Shown here piece after piece: positions 25,957-35,602 of a stretch of DNA of 64,000 nt. Both the position numbers and the translations under genes were made by a program. The notes beneath the pieces were generated by a model. That model made no database searches, was not told the origin of the DNA, and was given only the letters and a program-made list of their open reading frames with translations. Position 1 is the first letter of the stretch. Every line of letters begins with the position of its first letter. Source of the stretch: Mesorhizobium sp. INR15 (GTDB taxonomy: Bacteria > Pseudomonadota > Alphaproteobacteria > Rhizobiales > Rhizobiaceae); contig NZ_CP045496.1 in NCBI RefSeq assembly GCF_015500075.1, forward strand, positions 4,226,001-4,290,000, read 5' to 3'.

Positions 25957-26244
25957 ATGTCCGTTGATGTCAAGACAGTGAAGCGCGTCGCGCGTCTCGC
26001 CCGCATAGCGGTGAGCGAAGAGGATGCCGAGCGCATGACCGGCGAGTTGAACGCCATCCTGGGCTTCGTCGAGCAGTTGAACGAAGTTGATGTTTCCGGT
26101 GTCGAGCCGATGACCTCGGTCACGCCGATGGATATGAAGAAGCGCCAGGACATTGTTACCGATGGAGGCAAGGCGGCCGATATTGTCGCCAATGCGCCGG
26201 CGACCGAAGAGAATTTCTTCCTCGTTCCGAAGGTCGTGGAGTAG
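25957..26244 (+). CDS. gatC: Asp-tRNA(Asn)/Glu-tRNA(Gln) amidotransferase subunit C
   Basis: A 95-residue GatC that stabilises the GatAB amidotransferase, which converts Glu-tRNA(Gln) and/or Asp-tRNA(Asn) to the amidated forms. The family pattern VKRVARLARIAVSEEDAERM, LNAILGFVEQLNEVDVSGVEPM and NFFLVPKVVE is complete. It is followed by a GNAT acetyltransferase gene and then gatA; gatB is not in the window. Confidence 0.95.
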   Translation: MSVDVKTVKRVARLARIAVSEEDAERMTGELNAILGFVEQLNEVDVSGVEPMTSVTPMDMKKRQDIVTDGGKAADIVANAPATEENFFLVPKVVE

Positions 26245-26250
26245 GCGGCG

Positions 26251-26708
26251 ATGGCCATCGAAATCGCCGTTGAAACGCCGTTGCAGGAGGATGTGCGCGG
26301 TCTGGTCAAGGAGCTCAACGAGACATTGCTCGAATTGACACCGCCGGAGCACAGCTATCACCTGACCGTCGAACAGATGGCCGGCAAGGACACAACGGTT
26401 TTCATTGCCCGCGACAACGGTCTGGCCATCGGCTGCGGCGCGCTGAAGCGTCATGATGAAGCCGTTGGCGAGGTCAAGCGCATGTACACGCGCCCTTCGC
26501 ATCGCGGCCGCAAGATCGGCGCCCAGATTGTTGAGCGGGTCGAAGCATTGGCACGCGAGGAAGGCCTGACGCGTCTGGTCCTGGAGACTGGCGACCGTCA
26601 TCCTGCCGCGTGGACCGTCTATGAACGAGCCGGGTTTACGCGCTGCGGCCCGGTGCTGGATTATCCCGATTCCGAGTGGTCGGTGTTTTACGAAAAGAGC
26701 CTTGCCCG

Positions 26709-26712
<4 letters not shown>
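26251..26712 (+). CDS. GNAT family N-acetyltransferase
   Basis: A 153-residue acetyltransferase. The acetyl-CoA-binding motif is RPSHRGRKIGAQIVERVEALAREEG (motif A, R-x-x-G-x-G/A type, about 75-99), followed by LVLETGDRHPAAWTVYERAGFTRCG. It resembles PaiA/YjcF-type small-molecule or protein acetyltransferases; the substrate cannot be inferred. It lies six bases after gatC, and its stop overlaps the gatA start (ATGA). It is thus embedded in the amidotransferase operon. Confidence 0.88.
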
Positions 26713-28274
<1,562 letters not shown>

Positions 28275-28302
28275 GGGTATCGCTCATCTGATGGGGTGAG
28301 CG

Positions 28303-29106
28303 ATGTTCTTCTACATTTCCAAGGTATTCTGGTTCTTCGTCCAGCCGCTCAACCTGGCGATTTTCCTACTGCTGGCCGGCTTGCTCGCGGCCATGATCGG
28401 CAAGCGGCGGCTGGCAGCAACAGGCACTGTGTTCGCCTTCCTGATTCTCGCGCTTTCGGCCTGGACGTCGCTTGGCGCCATGATGCTCAATCCGTTGGAA
28501 GAGCGCTTCCCCAGGCCAACTCTACCGCAAAAGGTCGACGGTATTGTCGTGCTCGGCGGCGGTTTCGAAGGCGGAATCAATCTGGTGCGTGGTGGCTATG
28601 AGCTGAATGCCGGTGGCGACCGCATGGTTGAAACCGCTGTCCTGGCACGGCGCTTTCCCGAAGCGAAGGTGGTGGTTTCCGGCGGCAGCGACGAATTGTT
28701 GCTGAAAGGGGAGGCCGATGCCGACACGGCGCCGCGCCTGCTTTCGGCGCTTGGCGTGACAGCGGACCGGCTGATCCTCGAGAACAAGTCCCGCAACACT
28801 TACGAGAACGCTGTCTTCACCAAGGAAATGATGACGCCGAAGCCGGGCGAGACCTGGCTGCTGGTAACCTCGGCCTTCCACATGCCGCGCTCCAAGGCCC
28901 TGTTCGACAAAGTGGGCTTTGCCACAATTCCCTGGCCTGCGGACTATCGCACTTCAGGCAAGGAAGGTGTTGGCCTGTTTCGCGACAATGCCACCGATTC
29001 GCTGCAGAACACGACGATGGCGACCCGCGAATGGATCGGGCTGTTCGCTTATTGGCTGTCGGGGCGCATCGACCGGCCATTCCCGGGGCCAGGGGATTCG
29101 CAATAA
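28303..29106 (+). CDS. YdcF/ElyC-type membrane protein (DUF218)
   Basis: A 267-residue protein with two N-terminal membrane helices (about 5-29 and 37-60) and a periplasmic or cytoplasmic DUF218 domain. The domain has VDGIVVLGGGFEGG, VVSGGSDELL, ENKSRNTYENAVFTKEM and WLLVTSAFHMPRSKALFDKVGF. This is the ElyC/SanA/YdcF layout; ElyC in E. coli affects peptidoglycan and lipid-carrier homeostasis. It follows gatA by 28 bases. The reaction is unknown. Confidence 0.87.
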   Translation: MFFYISKVFWFFVQPLNLAIFLLLAGLLAAMIGKRRLAATGTVFAFLILALSAWTSLGAMMLNPLEERFPRPTLPQKVDGIVVLGGGFEGGINLVRGGYELNAGGDRMVETAVLARRFPEAKVVVSGGSDELLLKGEADADTAPRLLSALGVTADRLILENKSRNTYENAVFTKEMMTPKPGETWLLVTSAFHMPRSKALFDKVGFATIPWPADYRTSGKEGVGLFRDNATDSLQNTTMATREWIGLFAYWLSGRIDRPFPGPGDSQ

Positions 29107-29146
29107 CTGCCACTGGCCCTCGCCGAAATCGGTCCGGGTTCATGAT

Positions 29147-29839
29147 CTAAGCCGGCAAAGCCGCGACCTCGGTCCGCAACGCGTCGATCACCAGATCGGA
29201 CTTGGTGACCCACCCGAACGCATGCTCGAAATTCCATAGTGTCGACTGGCGGTTGAAGTCCGGCCCGGAATGATTCATCGCATCCTCGATCAGGATCGGC
29301 CAGAATTCCCGCGAGTAGGCGTCGCGCGCGGTTGCGTCGACACAGATATTGGTGGCAACTCCGGTGAACAGCAGGTGGCGGATATCGCGGGCACGCAGAT
29401 GCGCTTCCAGGCCGGTGTTACAAAAGCCGCTGTAGCGGGATTTGCGGATGACATGATCGCCCGGCTCTGGCTTCAGCGCGTCGACGATCTGCCAATCCCA
29501 GCTGTTGTCGATCAACAGCCTGCCGCGAAGCTCGGGGCGCTCGCGCATCAACACCATCCCCAACTCCTTGTGATAGTTCGGCGAAGAAGGATCGCCGCCA
29601 TCACGGAGGTCGGGTGCGTATGACATCTGGAGATAGACCACCGCCACGCCGGCATTCCGGCTGGCCTTGAGAAGCCGCTTCGTTGCGTCAATGGCGGCAG
29701 CTGCGCCGGATATATCCAGCCCGGCCAGATCGAACATGCCGCCAGCCGTGGCGAAGGCGTTCTGCATGTCCACCACGATGATGGCTGTCTGGGCAGGCAC
29801 GATATGCACCGGCCCTGGCTTCGCATTCAACGTCAGCAT
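29147..29839 (-). CDS. rutB: RutB-like cysteine hydrolase (isochorismatase family)
   Basis: A 230-residue enzyme of the isochorismatase-like cysteine hydrolases. With the start at 29839 (preceded by GGGAGGAAG) the triad falls at D24, K133 and C166, with DMQNAF and GVATNICVD. These positions and the blocks PSSPNYHKE, DWQIVDALKP, KSRYSGFCNT and FGWV match E. coli RutB, the ureidoacrylate amidohydrolase of pyrimidine-ring degradation. No other rut gene is nearby, so the true substrate could be a related amide. It is divergent from sdaA. Confidence 0.72.
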   Translation of the reverse strand: MLTLNAKPGPVHIVPAQTAIIVVDMQNAFATAGGMFDLAGLDISGAAAAIDATKRLLKASRNAGVAVVYLQMSYAPDLRDGGDPSSPNYHKELGMVLMRERPELRGRLLIDNSWDWQIVDALKPEPGDHVIRKSRYSGFCNTGLEAHLRARDIRHLLFTGVATNICVDATARDAYSREFWPILIEDAMNHSGPDFNRQSTLWNFEHAFGWVTKSDLVIDALRTEVAALPA

Positions 29840-30013
29840 GGCTTCCTCCCTCGGCAATGCCGCAGGATAGTCACGCCGTCATGGTCTCGCAACCAATGTC
29901 GCTACCGGAGCAAACAAGGTCGGCGGATGCAGCGCCGCGCTCTTTAAAAGAGCGGAAACATCCTGAAAATTCCTATATGTGACTCTCGATACGGCCCCAG
30001 GAGACAACAGCGC

Positions 30014-31417
30014 GTGTTCCTTTCGGTTTTCGACCTGTTCAAGATCGGTATCGGCCCATCGAGTTCACATACGATGGGCCCGATGACGGCCGCCGCGCGC
30101 TTTCTCGATGAGATCCAGAACGGTGACTGGCCGCGGCCGTCCGGCGTCAAGGTCGATCGGCTGGGCGCCAGCCTGCACGGCTCGCTCGCCTATACCGGTA
30201 TCGGCCATGGCAGCGACCGTGCGGTTGTGCTTGGCCTTGCCGGCCTGACCCCACAGACGGTCGACCCTGACAAAGCCGAGAGCATTGCAACACGGATTGC
30301 CGAGGAAAAGCGCATAGCACCACCGGGCCATCCGTCCTATCGCTTCGATCCGGCCACTGACCTGGTTCTGGACAGGAAGACGCCGCTGACTGGCCACGCC
30401 AACGGCATGGCGTTCTACGCCTATGATGCCAGCGACCGGCTGCTGCTCAAGCGCATCTACTACTCAATCGGCGGCGGCTTCGTCGTTTCCGAGGAAGAGT
30501 TGCAGAAGATGAAGGCCAAGGGGTCGGTAACGACAGAGGGCAAGAAGGTTCCGCATCCCTTCAAGAACGCCGTCGAAATGCTGGCGATGGCGGCGAAGAG
30601 CGGCCTTTCGATCGCTGACATGAAGCGCGTCAACGAGGAAACACAGATGACGCGTGAGGAGCTCGATGCCGGCCTCGATGCCATCTGGGGCGCCATGAAG
30701 GGCTGCATCGATCGCGGCCTGTCGCAGGACGGCATCATGCCGGGCGGGCTGAAGGTCCGCCGCCGCGCGCGCATGTTGCATGACAAGCTGCAGGAACAGT
30801 GGCAGCAGAACCGCCCAAACCCGTTGCTCGCCAATGACTGGCTGTCGATCTATGCGATGGCCGTCAACGAAGAGAATGCCGCCGGCGGACGTGTCGTCAC
30901 CGCGCCGACCAATGGCGCTGCCGGCACGCTGCCCGCGGTTCTGCGCTATTGGCTGCATTTCCATCCTGAAGCTGATCAGCCAAGCATCCGCGATTTCCTG
31001 CTGACGGCGGCGGCTGTTGGCGGCATCATCAAGACCAACGCCTCGATTTCAGGCGCCGAGGTCGGCTGTCAGGGCGAGGTGGGGTCTGCTTCAGCGATGG
31101 CGGCAGCCGGGCTTTGTGCGGTCATGGGCGGTACGCCCGAGCAAGTCGAGAATGCCGCCGAGATCGCTCTGGAACATCATCTTGGCATGACTTGCGATCC
31201 GGTCGGCGGGCTGGTCCAGGTGCCATGTATCGAGCGCAATGCGCTTGGCGCGGTCAAGGCTGTGACCGCCGCGTCGCTGGCCATCAAGGGGGACGGCATC
31301 CATTTCGTGCCACTCGATGCCGCGATCGAGACGATGCGCCAGACGGGCCTCGACATGAACGAGAAATACAAGGAAACCAGCCTTGGCGGCCTCGCCGTCA
31401 ATGTCGTGGAGTGCTGA
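30014..31417 (+). CDS. sdaA: L-serine ammonia-lyase (single chain, iron-sulfur)
   Basis: A 467-residue L-serine dehydratase that yields pyruvate and ammonia. The N-terminal beta domain starts VFLSVFDLFKIGIGPSSSHT. The alpha domain has APTNGAAGTLPAVLRY and the cluster cysteines in EVGCQGEVGSASAMAAAG, MTCDPVGGLVQVPCIERNA. Length and domain order match E. coli SdaA. The start is GTG 30014. A 174-base gap separates it from the divergent RutB-like gene; the promoter should lie there. Confidence 0.95.
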   Translation: MFLSVFDLFKIGIGPSSSHTMGPMTAAARFLDEIQNGDWPRPSGVKVDRLGASLHGSLAYTGIGHGSDRAVVLGLAGLTPQTVDPDKAESIATRIAEEKRIAPPGHPSYRFDPATDLVLDRKTPLTGHANGMAFYAYDASDRLLLKRIYYSIGGGFVVSEEELQKMKAKGSVTTEGKKVPHPFKNAVEMLAMAAKSGLSIADMKRVNEETQMTREELDAGLDAIWGAMKGCIDRGLSQDGIMPGGLKVRRRARMLHDKLQEQWQQNRPNPLLANDWLSIYAMAVNEENAAGGRVVTAPTNGAAGTLPAVLRYWLHFHPEADQPSIRDFLLTAAAVGGIIKTNASISGAEVGCQGEVGSASAMAAAGLCAVMGGTPEQVENAAEIALEHHLGMTCDPVGGLVQVPCIERNALGAVKAVTAASLAIKGDGIHFVPLDAAIETMRQTGLDMNEKYKETSLGGLAVNVVEC

Positions 31418-31487
31418 GATCCTGCTGGCACTGTGGAGAAGTCGATCAGGCCGTTGACGCATCCGCGCGGCGGCTTAACCTTAAACG

Positions 31488-31925
31488 ATGGCTCTCAATC
31501 TCCTAAAACTCTGCGTCGGCTGCGACAGCGTCGAGGATCTCGAAGAGTGGATCGCGTTTCGCCTCGATGAAAAACGGCGGGCGGGCGAACCGGTCGAACA
31601 TTACCACACCACCCGCATGGTGCCGACGCGCGGTGCCGAGATCATCGATGGCGGCTCGCTCTACTGGGTGGTCAAGGGCAATGTGCAGTGCCGGCAGCTG
31701 ATCACTGAAATCCGGCCGTTCACGGACGCCGAGGGGATCGGCCGCTGCCACCTGATCCTCGATCCGCAGGTTGTGCGCACTGACTGGCAACCGCGCCGGG
31801 CCTTCCAGGGCTGGCGCTACCTGAAGCCGGCGGACGCGCCGGTCGATCTCGGCCAGGTCAAGGCAGGGCTGGTTGAGATGCCGCCGAAACTCCGGCGCGA
31901 GCTTGCCGACCTCGGCTTGCTCTAG
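31488..31925 (+). CDS. DUF1489 family protein
   Basis: A 145-residue cytoplasmic protein of the alphaproteobacterial DUF1489 family. Characteristic segments are LKLCVGCDSVEDLEEWIA, TRMVPTRGAEIIDGGSLYWVVKG, RQLITEIRPF and CHLILDP....PRRAFQGWRYL. Its function is not known; conservation across the group suggests a housekeeping role. It stands alone, 70 bases after sdaA. The 286-base gap after it shows nothing I can assign. Confidence 0.88.
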   Translation: MALNLLKLCVGCDSVEDLEEWIAFRLDEKRRAGEPVEHYHTTRMVPTRGAEIIDGGSLYWVVKGNVQCRQLITEIRPFTDAEGIGRCHLILDPQVVRTDWQPRRAFQGWRYLKPADAPVDLGQVKAGLVEMPPKLRRELADLGLL

Positions 31926-32211
31926 ACCCCGACGCAGACGGTCCATCCTTGCCAACCGCGGCGGTTTTCTGGCCCTCCATGTTGCCTTGTGCTGGACTTG
32001 CAAGCGGCGCGCCAACGCCACATCTTGAACGCATGCGCAACAAGAACCAGTCGATGTCCACTCCTGCGCCGGCGAAGCACCATGGCGCGACCGGAGCCTG
32101 CTCGAGTGTCTCATCGGCTCCGGTTGCCGGCCATCATTCCGGCGCAGAAAGAATGTTCAAGCAAATCGCGCTTCTGTCCAAGGGGACAGGCAGCTTGCGG
32201 GACGGTGGGAA

Positions 32212-32913
32212 ATGATAGCCGCAGTCATTGTTCTGGTGGCATTGCTACTGGTGCTGCTCAGCGTAGCGACCGCACTCCTGCGCGCTGATCCGGCCAGGCT
32301 CGCCGACGGAATGAGAACGTCAGGACCGATTCTGCTTGCACTGTTGGGCGGCGCTCTGCTTCTAGCCGGGCGCGGCGGCATCGGCGGCATTGTTCTGTTC
32401 GGGGCAATTGGCTGGTATGGCGCCATGCGCAGCCGCCAGCCGAAGACGGGACTTGTAGCGGGCAAGCGTTCGACGGTCCGCACAGCGGCGCTTGAAATGG
32501 AGCTTGATCACGACACTGGCGGCCTGGAGGGCCTTGTCTTGGCCGGTCGCCATGAAGGCAAGATGCTCGGCGCAATGGGCCATGCGGAATTGCAGCAGCT
32601 TTACCGCGAACTCCCCGGCGATCCGGAGAGCCAGCAATTGCTAGAGACGTATCTTGACGGCAGATTTCCCGTCTGGCGCAAAAACGTTGAGACGAACATT
32701 GGTGACGGGCTGGGTGTTACGCCAGGTCCGGGCGCCATGACTAAGGAGGAGGCCTACAAGGTCCTTGGTCTTGAAGCGGGGGCCGCCGCGGCGGATGTCC
32801 GCAAGGCGCACCGCCGCCTGATGCAGCGCCTGCACCCCGATATCGGCGGCACGTCTTTCCTGGCGGCGCGGATTAACGAAGCCAAGGACGTCTTGCTCTC
32901 CAATCACAACTAG
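32212..32913 (+). CDS. Membrane-anchored J-domain protein (Tim14-like)
   Basis: A 233-residue protein with two N-terminal membrane helices (about 2-22 and 39-68), a middle region (LETYLDGRFPVW), and a C-terminal J-domain from about residue 177. The J-domain has the HPD motif in MQRLHPDIGG and the ARINEAKDVLL helix. C-terminal J-domains behind a membrane anchor are the layout of mitochondrial Tim14/Pam18 and its alphaproteobacterial relatives. It should recruit DnaK to the inner membrane. It is convergent with the carboxypeptidase gene. Confidence 0.85.
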   Translation: MIAAVIVLVALLLVLLSVATALLRADPARLADGMRTSGPILLALLGGALLLAGRGGIGGIVLFGAIGWYGAMRSRQPKTGLVAGKRSTVRTAALEMELDHDTGGLEGLVLAGRHEGKMLGAMGHAELQQLYRELPGDPESQQLLETYLDGRFPVWRKNVETNIGDGLGVTPGPGAMTKEEAYKVLGLEAGAAAADVRKAHRRLMQRLHPDIGGTSFLAARINEAKDVLLSNHN

Positions 32914-32958
32914 TCTCCTTCGACGCAGAATTTTTCCGGGAGATAACTTCCACACCGT

Positions 32959-34428
32959 CTATTGCTGGACGGCGTAGCACTCGATCTTCTTCTTCTTCAA
33001 AGCAGTGCAGGCATTCCATGCCGCGTTCTTTGAACCGAAGCCGCCGAAGCGGGCGCGGTAGTAGGTGACGCCGTCCTTTTGGAAAGCGACGGTGAAGCCT
33101 GCGGCGTCGGCGAGGACCTTGGGCGCTTGCTTGGTGGTCTTGTCGAGGAACGCCTGCGCCTCGGACTGCTTTGGCGATGAAGCAACCTGGATCGCCCAGC
33201 CTGATGGCACTGATGCCGTGTGCACCGGGTCGACGGCGGGAGCGGGGGCTGGTTCGGCATAGGCAGCGACAACCTGCGCCGTCGCAACCTGAGGCGCCGC
33301 GACGATAACCGTCTTCACCTTCCTGGCCTTCACGACAGGTGCTGCATCTTCTGCCTGATCATCGCTGTCATCAGTGGCGACCGCGGCGTCGTCGGCCACG
33401 GTGGCGTCGTCCTGCGCGATAGGCTTGTCGTCGGGCGTCGGCGCGTCGTGCTTTGGCAAGAGCACCTTGGCAAGGGCGGTAATCGGATTGCTGTCGCCGC
33501 CCTTGGCGACCAACGTACCGCCGCCGCGAGTCGAAGTCCTCGGCATGTATGTGTTGATCAACGCCGCCATATGATTGTCGCGGCTGCCACCTGAGGTGCC
33601 GCCCATGACGACGGCGACGAGGCGGCGATTGCCGTCGGAAACCGACGAGACGAGGTTGAAGCCGGAGGCGCGGGTGTAACCGGTCTTGATGCCGTCAACG
33701 CCCTTGATGCGTCCGAGCAGACGATTGTGGCCATTGATGCGCTGACGGCCGTAGAGGAAGGAGCGCTGCGCGAAATAGCCGTAATACTGCGGGAAATGCT
33801 CGCGCAGGGCGATGCCGAGCGTCGCCATGTCCCGCGCGGTGGTGAACTGGCCAGGGTTGGGCAAGCCATTGGCATTGCGGAACACAGTGCCGTTCATGCC
33901 CAGCTGCCGCGCCTTTGCGGTCATCATGCGGGCGAAATTGGCTTCATTGCCGCCGAGTGTTTCGCCAAGTGCGGTAGCCGAGTCGTTCGCCGACTTGGTC
34001 ACAATAGACAGGATCGCCGTTTCGACCGTTACCGAACCGCCTGACTTCACGCCAAGCTTCGTTGGCGCCTGAGCGGCCGCGTTGGCTGAAAAGACAATCG
34101 GCGAGTTCCGGCTGATCTTGCCTTTCGCGAGCGCTTCGAATGTCAGGTAGAGCGTCATCATCTTGGTGAGCGACGCCGGATAGCGGCGCCCGTCGGCATC
34201 CGCGGAGTAGAGCACCTTGCCAGTCTTGGCATCGATCACGATGGCCGCCGACCTTGCCGCGAGCGACGAGGCAACATCGGCAACGACAAATGTCATCGCA
34301 AGAGCGATGACCATGGCCGCTTTGAGAGGGGAGGTGGATTTGGAAACGATGCCCAACAACGCCTGACGCACTGATACTTCCTTTGGATCTTTTTGTTGCG
34401 TTGGAGGCGGCAAAGGGTCCTGCCTCAC
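32959..34428 (-). CDS. D-alanyl-D-alanine carboxypeptidase with SPOR domain
   Basis: A 489-residue DacA-class penicillin-binding protein that trims the terminal D-Ala from peptidoglycan stem peptides. The active-site motifs are SLTK (86-89), SAN (146-148) and KTG (248-250). An Ala/Asp/Pro-rich linker (about 315-400) leads to a C-terminal SPOR domain (WAIQVASSPKQSEAQAFL to the end), which binds denuded glycan at the septum. A hydrophobic signal/anchor lies at about 36-56. A GTG at 34371 is an alternative start. The 3' end lies 45 bases from the convergent J-protein gene. Confidence 0.92.
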   Translation of the reverse strand: MRQDPLPPPTQQKDPKEVSVRQALLGIVSKSTSPLKAAMVIALAMTFVVADVASSLAARSAAIVIDAKTGKVLYSADADGRRYPASLTKMMTLYLTFEALAKGKISRNSPIVFSANAAAQAPTKLGVKSGGSVTVETAILSIVTKSANDSATALGETLGGNEANFARMMTAKARQLGMNGTVFRNANGLPNPGQFTTARDMATLGIALREHFPQYYGYFAQRSFLYGRQRINGHNRLLGRIKGVDGIKTGYTRASGFNLVSSVSDGNRRLVAVVMGGTSGGSRDNHMAALINTYMPRTSTRGGGTLVAKGGDSNPITALAKVLLPKHDAPTPDDKPIAQDDATVADDAAVATDDSDDQAEDAAPVVKARKVKTVIVAAPQVATAQVVAAYAEPAPAPAVDPVHTASVPSGWAIQVASSPKQSEAQAFLDKTTKQAPKVLADAAGFTVAFQKDGVTYYRARFGGFGSKNAAWNACTALKKKKIECYAVQQ

Positions 34429-34566
34429 TTCCTGCCAAGCTACTGGGGCAGCGTTACCAATCCGTTTATGGTAACCGCCGCGTTCACCATTTTCTTCGGG
34501 CTTGAGCCTCTGTTTATTCGATTTTTAGCCATTGCCGGCGCAGGAGGGCTCCGCGACGGTCAAATA

Positions 34567-34608
34567 TTGACTTTTGTGCGCCGCACAATATATTCAGGTG
34601 CATTGCAC
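34567..34608 (+). promoter_or_regulatory. Phasin promoter with two palindromic operators
   Basis: TTGACT (34567-34572) and TATATT (34589-34594), spaced by 16 bases, form a sigma-70-like promoter. The perfect palindrome TTGTGCG-C-CGCACAA (34574-34588) fills the spacer and GTGCA-T-TGCAC (34598-34608) lies just downstream. Both are TGC...GCA palindromes placed where a repressor would block polymerase. PhaR repressors control phasins in many polyhydroxyalkanoate producers and are the obvious candidate. Binding is inferred. Confidence 0.6.
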
Positions 34609-34657
34609 AAGGGCGCCCCCGAAGAAGGACGCTTCAACCGTCAAGGGAATCCGCGAA

Positions 34658-34987
34658 ATGACCCAGACCTATGAGGACTTCAGCAAATACGGCAAAGAGT
34701 TCGCCGACACCGGATTGAAGAGCTTCGCATCGCTCTCCAAGGGCGCCCAGGCGATTGCCACCGAAGCTGGCGAATACACAAAGAAGAGCTTTGAAGCCGG
34801 CAGCGCCGCCGTCGAGAAGATTTTCTCGGCCAAGTCGCTGGAAAAGGCGATCGAGATCCAGTCCGACTATGCCAAGCAGTCCTATGAGGCGTTCGTCGCC
34901 GAGGCGACCAAGATCGGCGACCTCTATGCCGAACTCGCGAAGGAAGCCTACAAGCCGTTCGAATCGATCGTTGCCAAGGCTAAGTAA
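34658..34987 (+). CDS. Phasin family protein
   Basis: A 109-residue, largely alpha-helical protein with the phasin pattern: FADTGLKSFASLSKGAQAIATEAGEYTKKSFEAGSAAVEKI then IEIQSDYAKQSYEAFVAEATKIGDLYAELAKEAYKPFES. Phasins coat polyhydroxybutyrate granules. I chose ATG 34658 because an upstream frame extension would begin inside the promoter. It has its own promoter with palindromes and its own terminator, so it is a single-gene unit. Confidence 0.9.
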   Translation: MTQTYEDFSKYGKEFADTGLKSFASLSKGAQAIATEAGEYTKKSFEAGSAAVEKIFSAKSLEKAIEIQSDYAKQSYEAFVAEATKIGDLYAELAKEAYKPFESIVAKAK

Positions 34988-35034
34988 TTTCGCCTCATGA
35001 TGTGACGGTTGGCCCGTTCTGGCCGACAACAGAG

Positions 35035-35065
35035 ACCCGGTCGCGCCCGCGCGGCCGGGTTTTTT
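35035..35065 (+). terminator. Terminator after the phasin gene
   Basis: ACCCGGTCGCGC (35035-35046) can pair with GCGCGGCCGGGT (35049-35060) and is followed by TTTTT. This is a strong intrinsic terminator 48 bases after the phasin stop. Confidence 0.85.
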
Positions 35066-35227
35066 CGTGTCAATTCCGGCTCCGGGGCATCATGCCGCTT
35101 CACGATTGCGAAAAACGGCCCGGTTTGGCCACCTAGCCATATTGTCAGCTAAACAGAAGGGCTTAAAATCGTACATCGAGCACCTACATGTCGAACTCGT
35201 ATGAGGAATCGGAAGAGGCAGGAATAC

Positions 35228-35596
35228 GTGACGATCGGATTGACTGCCACGACGCATGTGGCGCGGATGCAAGACGGTGACGGCAACGGCAATGGGACCG
35301 GCCGTGGCACGGCTGTCATCACGCGCACGAAAACCAAAACCAAGAAGCCCAGTCTCTATCGGGTCCTCATCCTCAACGACGACTACACTCCGATGGAGTT
35401 CGTGGTTCACGTGCTGGAGCGTTTTTTCCAGAAGGACCGCGAAGCCGCCACACGCATCATGCTTCATGTTCACAATCATGGGGTGGGCGAGTGCGGGGTC
35501 TATACATTCGAGGTGGCCGAGACCAAAGTGTCTCAGGTCATGGATTTCGCCCGACAGAATCAGCATCCGCTGCAATGCGTGATGGAGAAGAAGTGA
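35228..35596 (+). CDS. clpS: ATP-dependent Clp protease adaptor ClpS
   Basis: A 122-residue N-recognin that hands N-degron substrates to ClpAP. The core has LYRVLILNDDYTPMEFVVHVLERFF and TRIMLHVHNHGVGECGVYTFEVAETKV; the N-degron pocket residues (NDD...M, H) are intact. An unstructured Gly/Asn/Lys/Thr-rich N-terminus precedes it. I favour GTG 35228 because AGGCAGGAA lies just upstream; ATG 35267 and ATG 35201 are alternatives. clpA follows after six bases, so adaptor and unfoldase are co-expressed. Confidence 0.95.
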   Translation: MTIGLTATTHVARMQDGDGNGNGTGRGTAVITRTKTKTKKPSLYRVLILNDDYTPMEFVVHVLERFFQKDREAATRIMLHVHNHGVGECGVYTFEVAETKVSQVMDFARQNQHPLQCVMEKK

Positions 35597-35602
35597 GGTA
35601 AC

